A stretch of 12,036 nt of DNA from DATFLS01 sp964413425 (GTDB lineage: Bacteria > Fidelibacterota > JAANXI01). The notes below the pieces were generated by a model. It was given only the letters and a program-made list of their open reading frames with translations, did no database searches and was not told the DNA's origin. The stretch spans positions 1 to 12,036 of the forward strand of contig CAYPST010000124.1 in NCBI GenBank assembly GCA_964413425.1, given 5' to 3'. Shown here piece by piece: positions 1 to 6,306 of this stretch; position 1 is the stretch's first letter, and each line of letters opens with the position of its first letter. Position numbers and translations under genes: made by a program.

Positions 1-87
1 TGTCCCGGTTCGTCACTCTTTGAATCTGTGATTCATTAGAGGTGACGTTACCGGGGAAGTGCGTTACGTGCGGGACCACCACCGGCT
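1..87. repeat. 135-bp-period hairpin repeat, copy 1
   Basis: First of three near-identical blocks whose matching bases sit exactly 135 bp apart (position 4 aligns with 139 and 274). The core at 4-55 is an imperfect palindrome: CCCGGT (4-9) pairs with ACCGGG (50-55), CGTCAC with GTGACG, TCT with AGA and TGAATC with GATTCA around a TGT loop, about 21 pairs with small mismatches. Downstream, 57-87 is also conserved and contains CGGGAC (71-76), the complement of GTCCCG (2-7), so a second, competing pairing is possible. The roughly 48-bp stretches between blocks differ in sequence but keep their length. The array may continue left of the window. Function unknown; no run of T follows, so a simple terminator is unlikely. 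Confidence 0.85.
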
Positions 88-135
88 GCTCATAAAAGGT
101 CCATAGGAACTACTGAGCGCAGGATGTATCTCGCT

Positions 136-221
136 CGCCCCGATTCGTCACTCTTTGAATCTGTGATTCATTAGAGGTGACGTTATCGGGGAAGTGTGTT
201 ACCTGCGGGACCACCACGGGA
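136..221. repeat. 135-bp-period hairpin repeat, copy 2
   Basis: Same block as at 1-87. Here the outer stem reads CCCGAT (139-144) with ATCGGG (185-190). Relative to the other copies a G-C pair has become A-T, with both arms changed so pairing is kept. C138 and G191 can add one more pair. The conserved tail differs at a few positions (GTGTGTTACCTGCGGGAC instead of GTGCGTTACGTGCGGGAC). Confidence 0.85.
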
Positions 222-270
222 TGCTCCTGAGGGGGGCTAGAACCCACCAGCCGACAAATTTTGCTCGGCT

Positions 271-357
271 TGTCCCGGTTCGTCACTCTTTGAATCTGTG
301 ATTCATTAGAGGTGACGTTACCGGGAAAGTGCGTTACGTGCGGGACCAACACCGGCT
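271..357. repeat. 135-bp-period hairpin repeat, copy 3
   Basis: Same block as copy 1 with only two visible substitutions through the shared ACCGGCT at 351-357. The hairpin arms are CCCGGT (274-279) and ACCGGG (320-325). No fourth copy is present at the expected position near 406, so this is the right end of the array. Confidence 0.85.
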
Positions 358-855
358 ATAGAAACGGAAATAATATCTGGTTCTTCGCTGGTGTTCGTGG
401 GCAAACTGACAGGATACTGTTGGTTATGTTGGGAACTGCATGATCGGGCCACAAAAAGGTCAGAAGACACAGAATGCATGAGAAAGAAATTGAGCATTGG
501 GATGTCCCTTCCGACGTGCGGCATGGTCTGCTGCTCAACCCGGCTGTTTCAAAGATCCCATTCAAGCCACTCATTTTGTGGCTGCGCGGCGGTGGAGTCT
601 TTCAGGGGGGTTCCCCTTATGAAACGGTGCTGAACCTCCTCTGTGAATCTGAGGTTGTGCCTGCCGTATCATCGGGAACATTTATACCATCTCTCCCCTG
701 GGAGAACCCATCCCACACCACAAGTCCCTGAGATTCCGGTTCCTGTTGTATCCCCTCCTGTGGTTTAGTATACTATGGTCCTGTTCAGCAATCCCGGACG
801 CATCTTCTGCAATTAAGAAGCACATGATCGACGTGGTATGACTGAAGGGGGGTAA
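358..855. other. gene-poor interval upstream of the transporter
   Basis: About 500 bp with several short overlapping reading frames on both strands, none with a recognisable domain or a persuasive combination of start, ribosome site and codon pattern. A promoter-like pair lies at 746-774. The remainder holds no feature I can name. Confidence 0.5.
746..774 (+). promoter_or_regulatory. candidate sigma-70-type promoter for the transporter gene
   Basis: TTGTAT at 746-751 and TATACT at 769-774 are separated by exactly 17 bp. The -10 box matches the consensus at five of six positions; the -35 box matches only its TTG. Transcription would begin near 781, leaving a leader of about 75 nt before the ATG at 856. 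Confidence 0.45.
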
Positions 856-2400
856 ATGCCAGCTGTTTCGAAATCATCCGGAGAGCGAAAGGAATCAAAT
901 AATCCCCGAAGCAGTTCTCTGAGGAAGAAAATCGGACTGTTCCTGGGACCCCTGTTATTTCTTGGTTTGTACCTCATGCCGACGCCGGCCGAGTTAACCC
1001 GCGATGCCCAGATTGTCCTGGCCGGAAGTGCCTGGATTGCCGTCTGGTGGATTACGGAAGCCATTCCGATTGCCGCCACGGCGCTGCTGCCGATTGTTAT
1101 TTTCCCCGTTTTCGGCGTGATGAGTACGCAAGAGACCACCACGCCCTACGCCAACCATCTGGTTTTTTTGTTTATGGGGGGATTTCTCATCGCTCTGGCC
1201 ATGGAAAAGTGGAATCTCCACCGTCGTATTGCCCTCACGGTCATTCAGGCACTGGGACAGACGCCAAAAAGGATTATCCTCGGTTTCATGGCAGCCACGG
1301 CTCTCCTTTCCATGTGGATCTCCAATACCGCAACCGCCATGATGATGACACCAATCGGATTGGCCGTGATTAAACAGGTGGGGGATCTGTTAAACAAAGA
1401 CAACATTCAGCAGAAAGTCGCCCGGGGCGAATTTCAATTCGGAACCGCACTCATGCTGGGCATTGCCTACGCCGCATCCATTGGCGGCGTCGCTACTATC
1501 ATTGGAACACCACCCAATGCTGTGTTCGTGGGTATCATCAAAGAAATGTACGACGTGGAAATCAGCTTCGCCCAGTGGCTGCTGTTCGGTTTCCCGCTGT
1601 CGGTGATCTTTGTGTTGATTGTCTGGTACTACCTGACACATATCGCGTTTTCCTTTGAATTCGGCAGACTGCCCGTTGGTATGAGTATTATCTCGCAGGA
1701 ATTGAAGAAATTGGGACCCATTTCCAGGGAAGAATCGAAAGTGCTCATAGTGTTTGGCACCGTGGCTATTCTCTGGATAGCGCGAGGATTTTTTCTGAAG
1801 AACGTCTTTCCAATGATGTCCGATGCCACCATCGCGATCTTCGGGGCGGCGTTATTATTTGTTCTCCCGGTGAATTTCAGGACCGGTGAATTCGTGATGG
1901 ATTGGAAAACCGCCACCAGGATCCCCTGGGGGATACTCTTATTATTCGGCGGCGGGATTTCACTGGCCGAAGCGTTTCAGGCCTCGGGACTGGCAAAGTG
2001 GCTGGCCGGTCTGCTTTCCGGATTATCCGGTGCACCCATGATGGTGATTCTGCTGGCAGTGGTGACGCTGGCCATTTTTCTTACCGAGATGACATCCAAC
2101 ACTGCCACGTCCACCATGTTGATGCCTATTATGGCTTCACTGGCACTGGCAGTGGGAATCAGCCCCCTCGCCACCATGGTCACGGCAGCAGTGGCGACGT
2201 CCTTTGCCTTTATGCTGCCGGTTGCCACGCCGCCCAATGCCATTGTGTTCGGCAGCGGATATATCTCCATTCCCACCATGGCCCGTACCGGCATTGTCCT
2301 GAATCTGCTGGGAATTCTTATCGTCACGCTCGTCGCCATGTTCTGGCTGCCAGGCGCATGGGGCGTGGACCTCACCATCATTCCCGTCTGGGCGCAGTAG
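856..2400 (+). CDS. SLC13/DASS-family sodium-coupled anion (dicarboxylate or sulfate) symporter
   Basis: A 514-residue, strongly hydrophobic inner-membrane protein. The two signature repeats of the divalent anion:Na+ symporter family are visible: SNT at residues 156-158 paired with GTPPNA at 217-222, and SNT at 414-416 paired with PVATPPNAIVFGSG from 455. In characterised members these SNT and TPPN elements form the sodium and substrate sites of two inverted halves. Substrate is probably a C4-dicarboxylate such as succinate, but sulfate or another dianion cannot be excluded from sequence. Length is slightly above the usual 450-490 because of a charged cytoplasmic N-terminal extension (about residues 1-22). 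The ATG at 856 follows a purine-rich GAAGGGGGG (844-852). No partner gene lies nearby, so it looks monocistronic. Its TAG stop is the first three bases of a heptamer repeat array. Confidence 0.93.
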   Translation: MPAVSKSSGERKESNNPRSSSLRKKIGLFLGPLLFLGLYLMPTPAELTRDAQIVLAGSAWIAVWWITEAIPIAATALLPIVIFPVFGVMSTQETTTPYANHLVFLFMGGFLIALAMEKWNLHRRIALTVIQALGQTPKRIILGFMAATALLSMWISNTATAMMMTPIGLAVIKQVGDLLNKDNIQQKVARGEFQFGTALMLGIAYAASIGGVATIIGTPPNAVFVGIIKEMYDVEISFAQWLLFGFPLSVIFVLIVWYYLTHIAFSFEFGRLPVGMSIISQELKKLGPISREESKVLIVFGTVAILWIARGFFLKNVFPMMSDATIAIFGAALLFVLPVNFRTGEFVMDWKTATRIPWGILLLFGGGISLAEAFQASGLAKWLAGLLSGLSGAPMMVILLAVVTLAIFLTEMTSNTATSTMLMPIMASLALAVGISPLATMVTAAVATSFAFMLPVATPPNAIVFGSGYISIPTMARTGIVLNLLGILIVTLVAMFWLPGAWGVDLTIIPVWAQ

Positions 2401-2467
2401 GCAGTTGGCAGTAGGCGGTAAGCAGCAGGCAATCGGCATCGGGCAAAAGGCAGGGGGCAGAGGCAGG
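2398..2467 (+). repeat. decayed heptamer array (TAGGCAG / TTGGCAG type)
   Basis: About ten 7-bp units begin with TAGGCAG, TTGGCAG, TAGGCGG and TAAGCAG and become progressively degenerate (CAGGCAA, TCGGCAT, CGGGCAA, AAGGCAG, GGGGCAG). The first unit supplies the stop codon of the transporter gene. Same family as the arrays at 4711-4766 and, inverted, 5239-5301. No four-helix-bundle gene is attached here, so this could be a remnant half of such a unit. Confidence 0.75.
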
Positions 2468-2574
2468 AAGATCGTACGGCTATAAATCGCAGGCCGTCGG
2501 TCGGGTACGTGAGACCGCAGTATCCTTTGATATGAGTTCTCGTTTCTGTGGCTGCGCCCTGAGGATGGGGAGGG

Positions 2575-2700
2575 ATTTTGAAGTTTTGAGAATTGGTTTC
2601 TTGAGATTGTGCGTTCCCGGGTTGGGAGCAGGGATTTTGTAATATTGAGTATTGAAATTTTGAGTATTGGAGTATTGAATTCTTGTCCTCTTGAATTCCT
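2575..2700. repeat. AT-rich degenerate tandem repeat (TTGAGTA type)
   Basis: Irregular 7-8 bp units related to TTGAGTA/TTGAAAT/TTGGAGTA, densest at 2644-2682, with looser copies (TTTTGAG, TTCTTGAG) from 2584. Together with 2468-2574, where I see nothing, it fills the 371-bp gap between the transporter and the PAP2-like gene. Confidence 0.5.
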
Positions 2701-2737
2701 GCGGATTACTCGTTAATGTTTATGGGAAAATACACCG

Positions 2738-2766
2738 TGGATGCAGCGTGCTGAAAGATGTATAAT
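2738..2766 (+). promoter_or_regulatory. possible promoter very close to the PAP2-like start
   Basis: A perfect TATAAT sits at 2761-2766, with a weak -35-like TGGATG (2738-2743) 17 bp upstream. Transcription from it would start at or next to the ATG at 2772, giving a leaderless mRNA. This agrees with the absence of a clear Shine-Dalgarno before that ATG, but the -35 match is only three of six. Confidence 0.3.
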
Positions 2767-2771
2767 ACCCG

Positions 2772-3404
2772 ATGAAAGACTTCGATTTAGCGGCCAGAAT
2801 GCGGATAGCGTCCCAGGATGACACCCCGAAAGCATTCGGGGCCAGGTTGATTTCCGTAATCTTGCATCCTTTCCTGGTGGGGCCGGTGGTGTTTTTGCAT
2901 TTTTCATTCGCCGGGACAGAGAACCCTGCCTTCGGATGGTTGGTGTGGAGTATCACATTTATCGCTACGAATGTGGTAATCGGAACCTACGTAGCTCTCA
3001 TGAAGAGACGAGGGATTACCACAAGCGTAGATGTTCCCGAACGTCTTCTCAGGCGAAAACCGTTTGCCATCGGAGCCGCCGGATATGCCGTGGCCACTCT
3101 TGTGCTGTATCTCATTGAGGCGCCGGTTACCGTGGTGGTACTGATGTCTATTTACGCCGTAAATACCATTATTGCAACTGTCATCAATCACTGGTGGAAA
3201 ATCAGTATCCACGGCATGGCGATTTCCGGTGTGCTTGTTCCTTTCCTGTATCTTTATGGCGGATCCTGGTGGTGGCTTTTCATGTTATTCCCGCTCATGA
3301 TTTACTCCCGGACCAAATTGAAAGCCCACACTCCGGCCCAGGCCATCTCCGGAATTGCACTGGCATTTATCCTCACCTGGTTGCAACTGGAACTCTGGAT
3401 TTAA
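2772..3404 (+). CDS. PAP2-like (type 2 phosphatidic acid phosphatase family) membrane protein
   Basis: A 210-residue protein with about five to six hydrophobic segments. It resembles the compact PAP2-related proteins common in Bacteroidota and relatives. Near the C-terminus SR (179-180), five residues, H186, then TPAQ matches the SR-x5-H-x3-D motif of PAP2 enzymes except that Q190 replaces the Asp. SIH at 145-147 occupies the place of the usual PSGH, and RRKPF (about residue 77) the place of K-x6-RP. Catalysis on a lipid or isoprenoid phosphate is therefore possible but not assured. The ATG at 2772 is the first available start, because an in-frame TAA lies three codons upstream (2763-2765). 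glgC follows after 19 bp, so the two are probably co-transcribed; I know of no functional link between them. Confidence 0.65.
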   Translation: MKDFDLAARMRIASQDDTPKAFGARLISVILHPFLVGPVVFLHFSFAGTENPAFGWLVWSITFIATNVVIGTYVALMKRRGITTSVDVPERLLRRKPFAIGAAGYAVATLVLYLIEAPVTVVVLMSIYAVNTIIATVINHWWKISIHGMAISGVLVPFLYLYGGSWWWLFMLFPLMIYSRTKLKAHTPAQAISGIALAFILTWLQLELWI

Positions 3405-3423
3405 CCACAAAGGAGATATTACC

Positions 3424-4710
3424 ATGAAGAATATCGCTGCGATCATCCTGGGCGGAGGGAGAGGGACGCGTCTGGATCCCCTGACCCGGTATCGCGCCAA
3501 ACCGGCGGTTCCTATCGGAGGCAAGTATCGATTAATCGATATTCCCATCAGCAATTGCATCAACAGCAATATCATGTCCATGTTTCTGCTGACCCAGTAC
3601 AGTTCCGCTTCCCTGCATCGTCATATTTCCCAGACCTACAATTTTGATAAATTCTCCCGGGGATTTGTGGATCTGCTGGCGGCAGAGCAGACCATCGAAA
3701 GCGGTAAATGGTACCAGGGAACAGCGGATGCCGTCCGGCAGAATCTGGTGCATTTTCACAACTATCCCTATAAGCAGTATTTGATTCTGGCCGGGGATCA
3801 TCTCTATCGAATGGATTATTCCAAATTCGTGGAGGCGCACAGGGAAATGGGCGCGGATATTACCATTGCCGTGAAGCCGGTGACCGCTGAGGAAGCCAGG
3901 GCTTTCGGCATCCTGAAAGTCGATAAGGAGCGGAACATCACCGAGTTTTTTGAGAAACCGCAAACCAGTGAAGAACTCGAACCCATGGCCTCGGCAATCC
4001 CGGACGAATTTCGGGAACCGGAGGAGGGCGAAGAAGAGAAACGCTTTCTGGGATCCATGGGCATCTACGTCTTTGAACCGAAAGTCCTGGAACAGGCCAT
4101 GGCTGAAGATCCTTCCAGAGATGATTTCGGCCACGACATTATTCCGGCGTCTATTCCCAACTATGAAGTCAAAGCCTATTATTTTGATAAGTACTGGGCA
4201 GACATCGGAACCATCCGGGCCTTTTACGATGCGAACCTGGCCCTGACCAATATCCGTCCGCCCTTTGCTTTTTCCCAGGGAAGGAATCCCATCTACACCC
4301 ACCCCCGATTCCTCCCGGGTACCAGGGTTGAGAAAACATATATTGAGCGATCATTCCTGGCAGACGGCAGCTATATCCAGGCGGCAAGTATTAAAAATTC
4401 AATCATTGGTCTCAGAAGTCGTATCGGGGCAGACGTGGATATTGCACAGACCATTCTGATGGGCGCAGATTACTATCAAACCAGTGAAGAGCGGGCCGAC
4501 GATGCCAGCAGAGGGTTGATTCCGGTGGGGGTGGGCGATGGCACCCGGATCCGCAACGCCATTATCGATAAAAATCCCCGGATTGGCAAGAATGTGGTTA
4601 TTGGGGAGGGAACCTACCACGAAGATAAAGATGAGGAAAATTATGCCATCCGGGACGGCATCGTTGTGATCCCGAAAAATTCAGTCATCCCGGACGGAAC
4701 GGAGATTTAG
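3424..4710 (+). CDS. glgC: glucose-1-phosphate adenylyltransferase (ADP-glucose pyrophosphorylase)
   Basis: A cytoplasmic enzyme of 428 residues, normal for the family. It forms ADP-glucose from ATP and glucose 1-phosphate, the committed step of glycogen (alpha-glucan) synthesis. Visible are the N-terminal nucleotide-binding loop GGGRGTRL (10-17) with R24-AKPAVPIGGKYR-36, the AGDHLYRMDY motif (123-132), FFEKP with K178 as the expected glucose-1-phosphate contact, FLGSMGIYVF (208-217) and WADIGT (258-263), followed by a left-handed beta-helix region from about residue 300. The ATG at 3424 is preferred over an upstream in-frame start near 3355 because AAAGGAGAT (3409-3417) lies at ideal spacing and the homologous core starts right after it. 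The earlier start would overlap the PAP2-like gene. No other glycogen gene is in the window. The TAG stop abuts a heptamer repeat array. Confidence 0.96.
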   Translation: MKNIAAIILGGGRGTRLDPLTRYRAKPAVPIGGKYRLIDIPISNCINSNIMSMFLLTQYSSASLHRHISQTYNFDKFSRGFVDLLAAEQTIESGKWYQGTADAVRQNLVHFHNYPYKQYLILAGDHLYRMDYSKFVEAHREMGADITIAVKPVTAEEARAFGILKVDKERNITEFFEKPQTSEELEPMASAIPDEFREPEEGEEEKRFLGSMGIYVFEPKVLEQAMAEDPSRDDFGHDIIPASIPNYEVKAYYFDKYWADIGTIRAFYDANLALTNIRPPFAFSQGRNPIYTHPRFLPGTRVEKTYIERSFLADGSYIQAASIKNSIIGLRSRIGADVDIAQTILMGADYYQTSEERADDASRGLIPVGVGDGTRIRNAIIDKNPRIGKNVVIGEGTYHEDKDEENYAIRDGIVVIPKNSVIPDGTEI

Positions 4711-4766
4711 TAAGCAGTAGGCAGTAAGCAGTTGGCAGTAGGCAGTAAGCAGTTGGCAGTTGGCAA
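4711..4766 (+). repeat. heptamer array, left of four-helix-bundle gene 1
   Basis: Eight consecutive 7-bp units: TAAGCAG, TAGGCAG, TAAGCAG, TTGGCAG, TAGGCAG, TAAGCAG, TTGGCAG, TTGGCAA. Five units contain TAA or TAG. Since 7 is not a multiple of 3, the array blocks reading frames in several phases directly behind the glgC stop. Confidence 0.9.
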
Positions 4767-4820
4767 GGCAATGCGTGAATGCTGATGTTCACTTTCTGAG
4801 CAAGAAAGGTCTGATGCAAA

Positions 4821-5201
4821 ATGAAGCCAGGTAATTTTAAAGACCTAGGCGTATATAAAAAGTCATTTGATCTGGCAATGGATATTTTTAAGACCAGTAA
4901 GCATTTTCCAAAAGAGGAAACCTATTCGCTCACTGATCAAATACGGAGATCCTCTCGATCAGTCACAACAAGTATTGCGGAATCTTACCGGAAACGGCAA
5001 TATATTGCGCACTTTTTAAGTAAGGTCTCTGATGCTGATATGGAGAATAGTGAAACACAAGTCTGGCTGGATTTCGCATTAGCCTGTCATTACATATCTG
5101 AAGATGTGCACAGAGATCTTTTGAGGAAATCTGAAGAAGTGGGGAGAATGCTGTACCATATGCTTACCTATCCTCAAAAATATGGAGTCAAAAATGCCTG
5201 A
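4821..5201 (+). CDS. four-helix-bundle protein of the S23 / 23S-rRNA-intervening-sequence family (copy 1)
   Basis: 126 residues, the usual length of this small family (first seen as the protein encoded in intervening sequences of some 23S rRNA genes; related in fold to the Avd accessory protein of diversity-generating retroelements). Family landmarks are FKDLGVYKKSFDLA near the start, FPKEETYSLTDQIRRSSRSV (about 29-48) and SIAESYRKR, the counterpart of the common NIAEGYGR motif, followed by long amphipathic helices. Biochemical role is not established for free-standing members. GAAAGGT (4804-4810) provides a reasonable ribosome site for the ATG at 4821. It stands alone between glgC and yqeY and is bracketed by inverted heptamer arrays. 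AT-rich composition and the repeats suggest acquisition. It is only distantly similar to copy 2. Confidence 0.88.
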   Translation: MKPGNFKDLGVYKKSFDLAMDIFKTSKHFPKEETYSLTDQIRRSSRSVTTSIAESYRKRQYIAHFLSKVSDADMENSETQVWLDFALACHYISEDVHRDLLRKSEEVGRMLYHMLTYPQKYGVKNA

Positions 5202-5238
5202 GTTCTGCGAAATGTTGCTAATGTTATTTCCCCACCTT

Positions 5239-5301
5239 TTGCCAACTGCCAACTGGAAACTGCCAACTGGAAACTGCCAACTGGAAACTGCCAACTGCCA
5301 A
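5239..5301 (-). repeat. heptamer array, right of four-helix-bundle gene 1 (inverted)
   Basis: Exactly nine 7-bp units: TTGCCAA, CTGCCAA, then CTGGAAA and CTGCCAA alternating three times, and a final CTGCCAA. This gives a 14-bp higher-order period. It is the reverse complement of the TTGGCAG family at 4711-4766, so a transcript through the gene would carry complementary ends. Confidence 0.9.
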
Positions 5302-5315
5302 CCGGATAATATATG

Positions 5316-5344
5316 TTGATTCAAGACATTCGTGGCTTTATTAT
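5316..5344 (+). promoter_or_regulatory. candidate sigma-70-type promoter for yqeY
   Basis: TTGATT (5316-5321) and TATTAT (5339-5344) are spaced by 17 bp and match consensus at four and five of six positions. Initiation near 5351 would leave a short leader of about 14 nt that still includes the AAGGAGG ribosome site (5354-5360). It lies immediately downstream of the heptamer array. Confidence 0.5.
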
Positions 5345-5364
5345 GTTCATAAGAAGGAGGACCG

Positions 5365-5808
5365 ATGGATTTAAGTAAACAGTTGAATGACGATCTCAAG
5401 GCCGCCATGAAAGCCGGCGACAAATCGACAAGGGAAGCCATCCGCAGTTTGAAATCTATGCTCCGGGAAAAGGAAATCGAGTTGAACCGCGAGTTGACCG
5501 GCGAAGATCAGATGCAGGTGCTGTCTTCCGCGGCAAAGAAACGGAAAGAATCTATTGAATCCTACGAAGAAGGCGGCCGGGATGATCTGGTGCAGCAGGA
5601 ACGGGCGGAGCTGGCCGTTATTGAAAAGTATCTCCCGGAACAGTTGAACGAAGATGAGATTCGGGAACTGGTCGACGAAGTGCTTGTGGAAACCGGAGCC
5701 GAGACCATGCGGGATATGGGTCGGGTGATGGGAACCATTATGCCGCAAGTACGAGGGAAAGCCGACGGCAGCATCGTCCAGCAAATTGTCCGGGAAAAAC
5801 TGTCTTAA
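5365..5808 (+). CDS. yqeY: GatB/YqeY domain protein
   Basis: A 147-residue soluble protein matching the stand-alone YqeY family along its whole length. The family resembles the tail domain of the GatB amidotransferase subunit; the cellular role of free YqeY is unproven, with tRNA-related activity only suggested by homology. Most diagnostic is the C-terminal MRDMGRVMGTIMPQVRGKAD stretch (115-134) followed by GSIVQQIV. The helical N-terminal half has the expected KSTREAIRSLKSML and AAKKRKESIESY elements. The ATG at 5365 has a strong GAAGGAGGA ribosome site. In many bacteria yqeY lies in a cluster with mutS2, dnaG and rpoD, consistent with what follows here, although 498 bp separate it from cvpA. 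Confidence 0.95.
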   Translation: MDLSKQLNDDLKAAMKAGDKSTREAIRSLKSMLREKEIELNRELTGEDQMQVLSSAAKKRKESIESYEEGGRDDLVQQERAELAVIEKYLPEQLNEDEIRELVDEVLVETGAETMRDMGRVMGTIMPQVRGKADGSIVQQIVREKLS

Positions 5809-5894
5809 ACGAAAAAATAGCACACGGATGAACGCAGAAAAAGAGGATAGACACAGATTAAAACAGGTAAAAATCCGGCAAACGGCCTCGAAGA

Positions 5895-5923
5895 GACTCC
5901 CCCAACGGGATCCCTTGTGGGAC
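5895..5923 (+). repeat. GC-rich inverted repeat, left arm
   Basis: Contains CCCCAACGGGATCCC (5900-5914), which matches the reverse complement of 6242-6256 at 14 of 15 bases. The similarity continues loosely through a GGGAC on the right and a GAC on the left. Each arm is itself partly self-complementary. Confidence 0.7.
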
Positions 5924-6233
5924 TTCGGAGCAAAAGGCAGACGGCAGAAGTGAAAAGGCAGAAGCATGATAATCGAACGGACGGTGGAACGGAAACCGGT
6001 GACGAACCCACCCCCGCCACTCAGAGAATGGCATACAGCCTGTCCCGGTATGTCGCGGCGAATCGGAAGTTTCAAATCGGGAACGGCAACCGCAGGATGA
6101 CCGAACGGCAGGTGGAATGGTCTTCGGGGGAGGCGGAGAGCTCATGTTGAAAAAGGCTTCCACCGATTATGCAAATGGGATATCTGCCGATATTATTATG
6201 AGAATACCAGAGAGGATCGTTCATTGGTTCTTT

Positions 6234-6260
6234 GTCCCTGAGGGATCCCCTTGGGGCGTC
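6234..6260 (-). repeat. GC-rich inverted repeat, right arm
   Basis: GGGATCCCCTTGGGG (6242-6256) is the partner of 5900-5914. Locally GGGAT and GTCCC (6258-6262) can also close a hairpin over CCCC/GGGG about 45 bp before the cvpA start. No T-run follows, so it is not a standard terminator. Confidence 0.65.
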
Positions 6261-6306
6261 CCATACGATCCCGGCGATCTTAACGTTTTCCGGATAGGCG
6301 CAATGT

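Larger units (their letters stand above)
4711..5301. mobile_element. candidate repeat-bounded cassette carrying four-helix-bundle gene 1
   Basis: Left boundary: eight heptamers of the TAAGCAG/TTGGCAG type starting on the base after the glgC stop. Right boundary: nine heptamers of the complementary CTGCCAA/CTGGAAA type. Between them is one four-helix-bundle gene, AT-richer than its neighbours. No transposase is present, so if mobile it must depend on another activity. No target duplication was found. It may instead be a gene flanked by independent extragenic repeats, but the second unit at 9478-10006 has the same plan. Confidence 0.4.
5809..6306. other. repeat-rich intergenic gap between yqeY and cvpA
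   Basis: No convincing gene. It holds a solitary AATAGCACACGGAT (5816-5829), related to the terminal repeat of the 9478-10006 unit; a decayed heptamer run (AAGGCAG, ACGGCAG, AAGTGAA, AAGGCAG at 5934-5961); and a pair of GC-rich inverted repeats (5895-5923 and 6234-6260). A short frame at 6144-6320 overlaps the cvpA start but runs through one of those repeats. I saw no strong promoter for cvpA. Confidence 0.55.

Noticed and set aside
1..357. CRISPR array
   Set aside because: Repeats are about 85 bp with spacers of about 48 bp, only three copies, a long internal palindrome and no cas gene; the dimensions do not fit.
1..357. Integron attC sites
   Set aside because: I could not place the conserved attC core sites at the ends of the palindrome, there is no integrase, and the spacers are too short for cassettes.
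391..731. Two overlapping plus-strand reading frames of 80-85 codons upstream of the transporter
   Set aside because: They overlap in different frames, show no domain or convincing ribosome site, and the opposite strand is equally open; no basis to prefer either.
4711..5301. Diversity-generating retroelement, suggested by the Avd-like fold of the four-helix-bundle protein
   Set aside because: No reverse transcriptase, template repeat or variable repeat is present in the window.
6242..6262. Rho-independent terminator before cvpA
   Set aside because: The hairpin is plausible but is not followed by a T-rich run.
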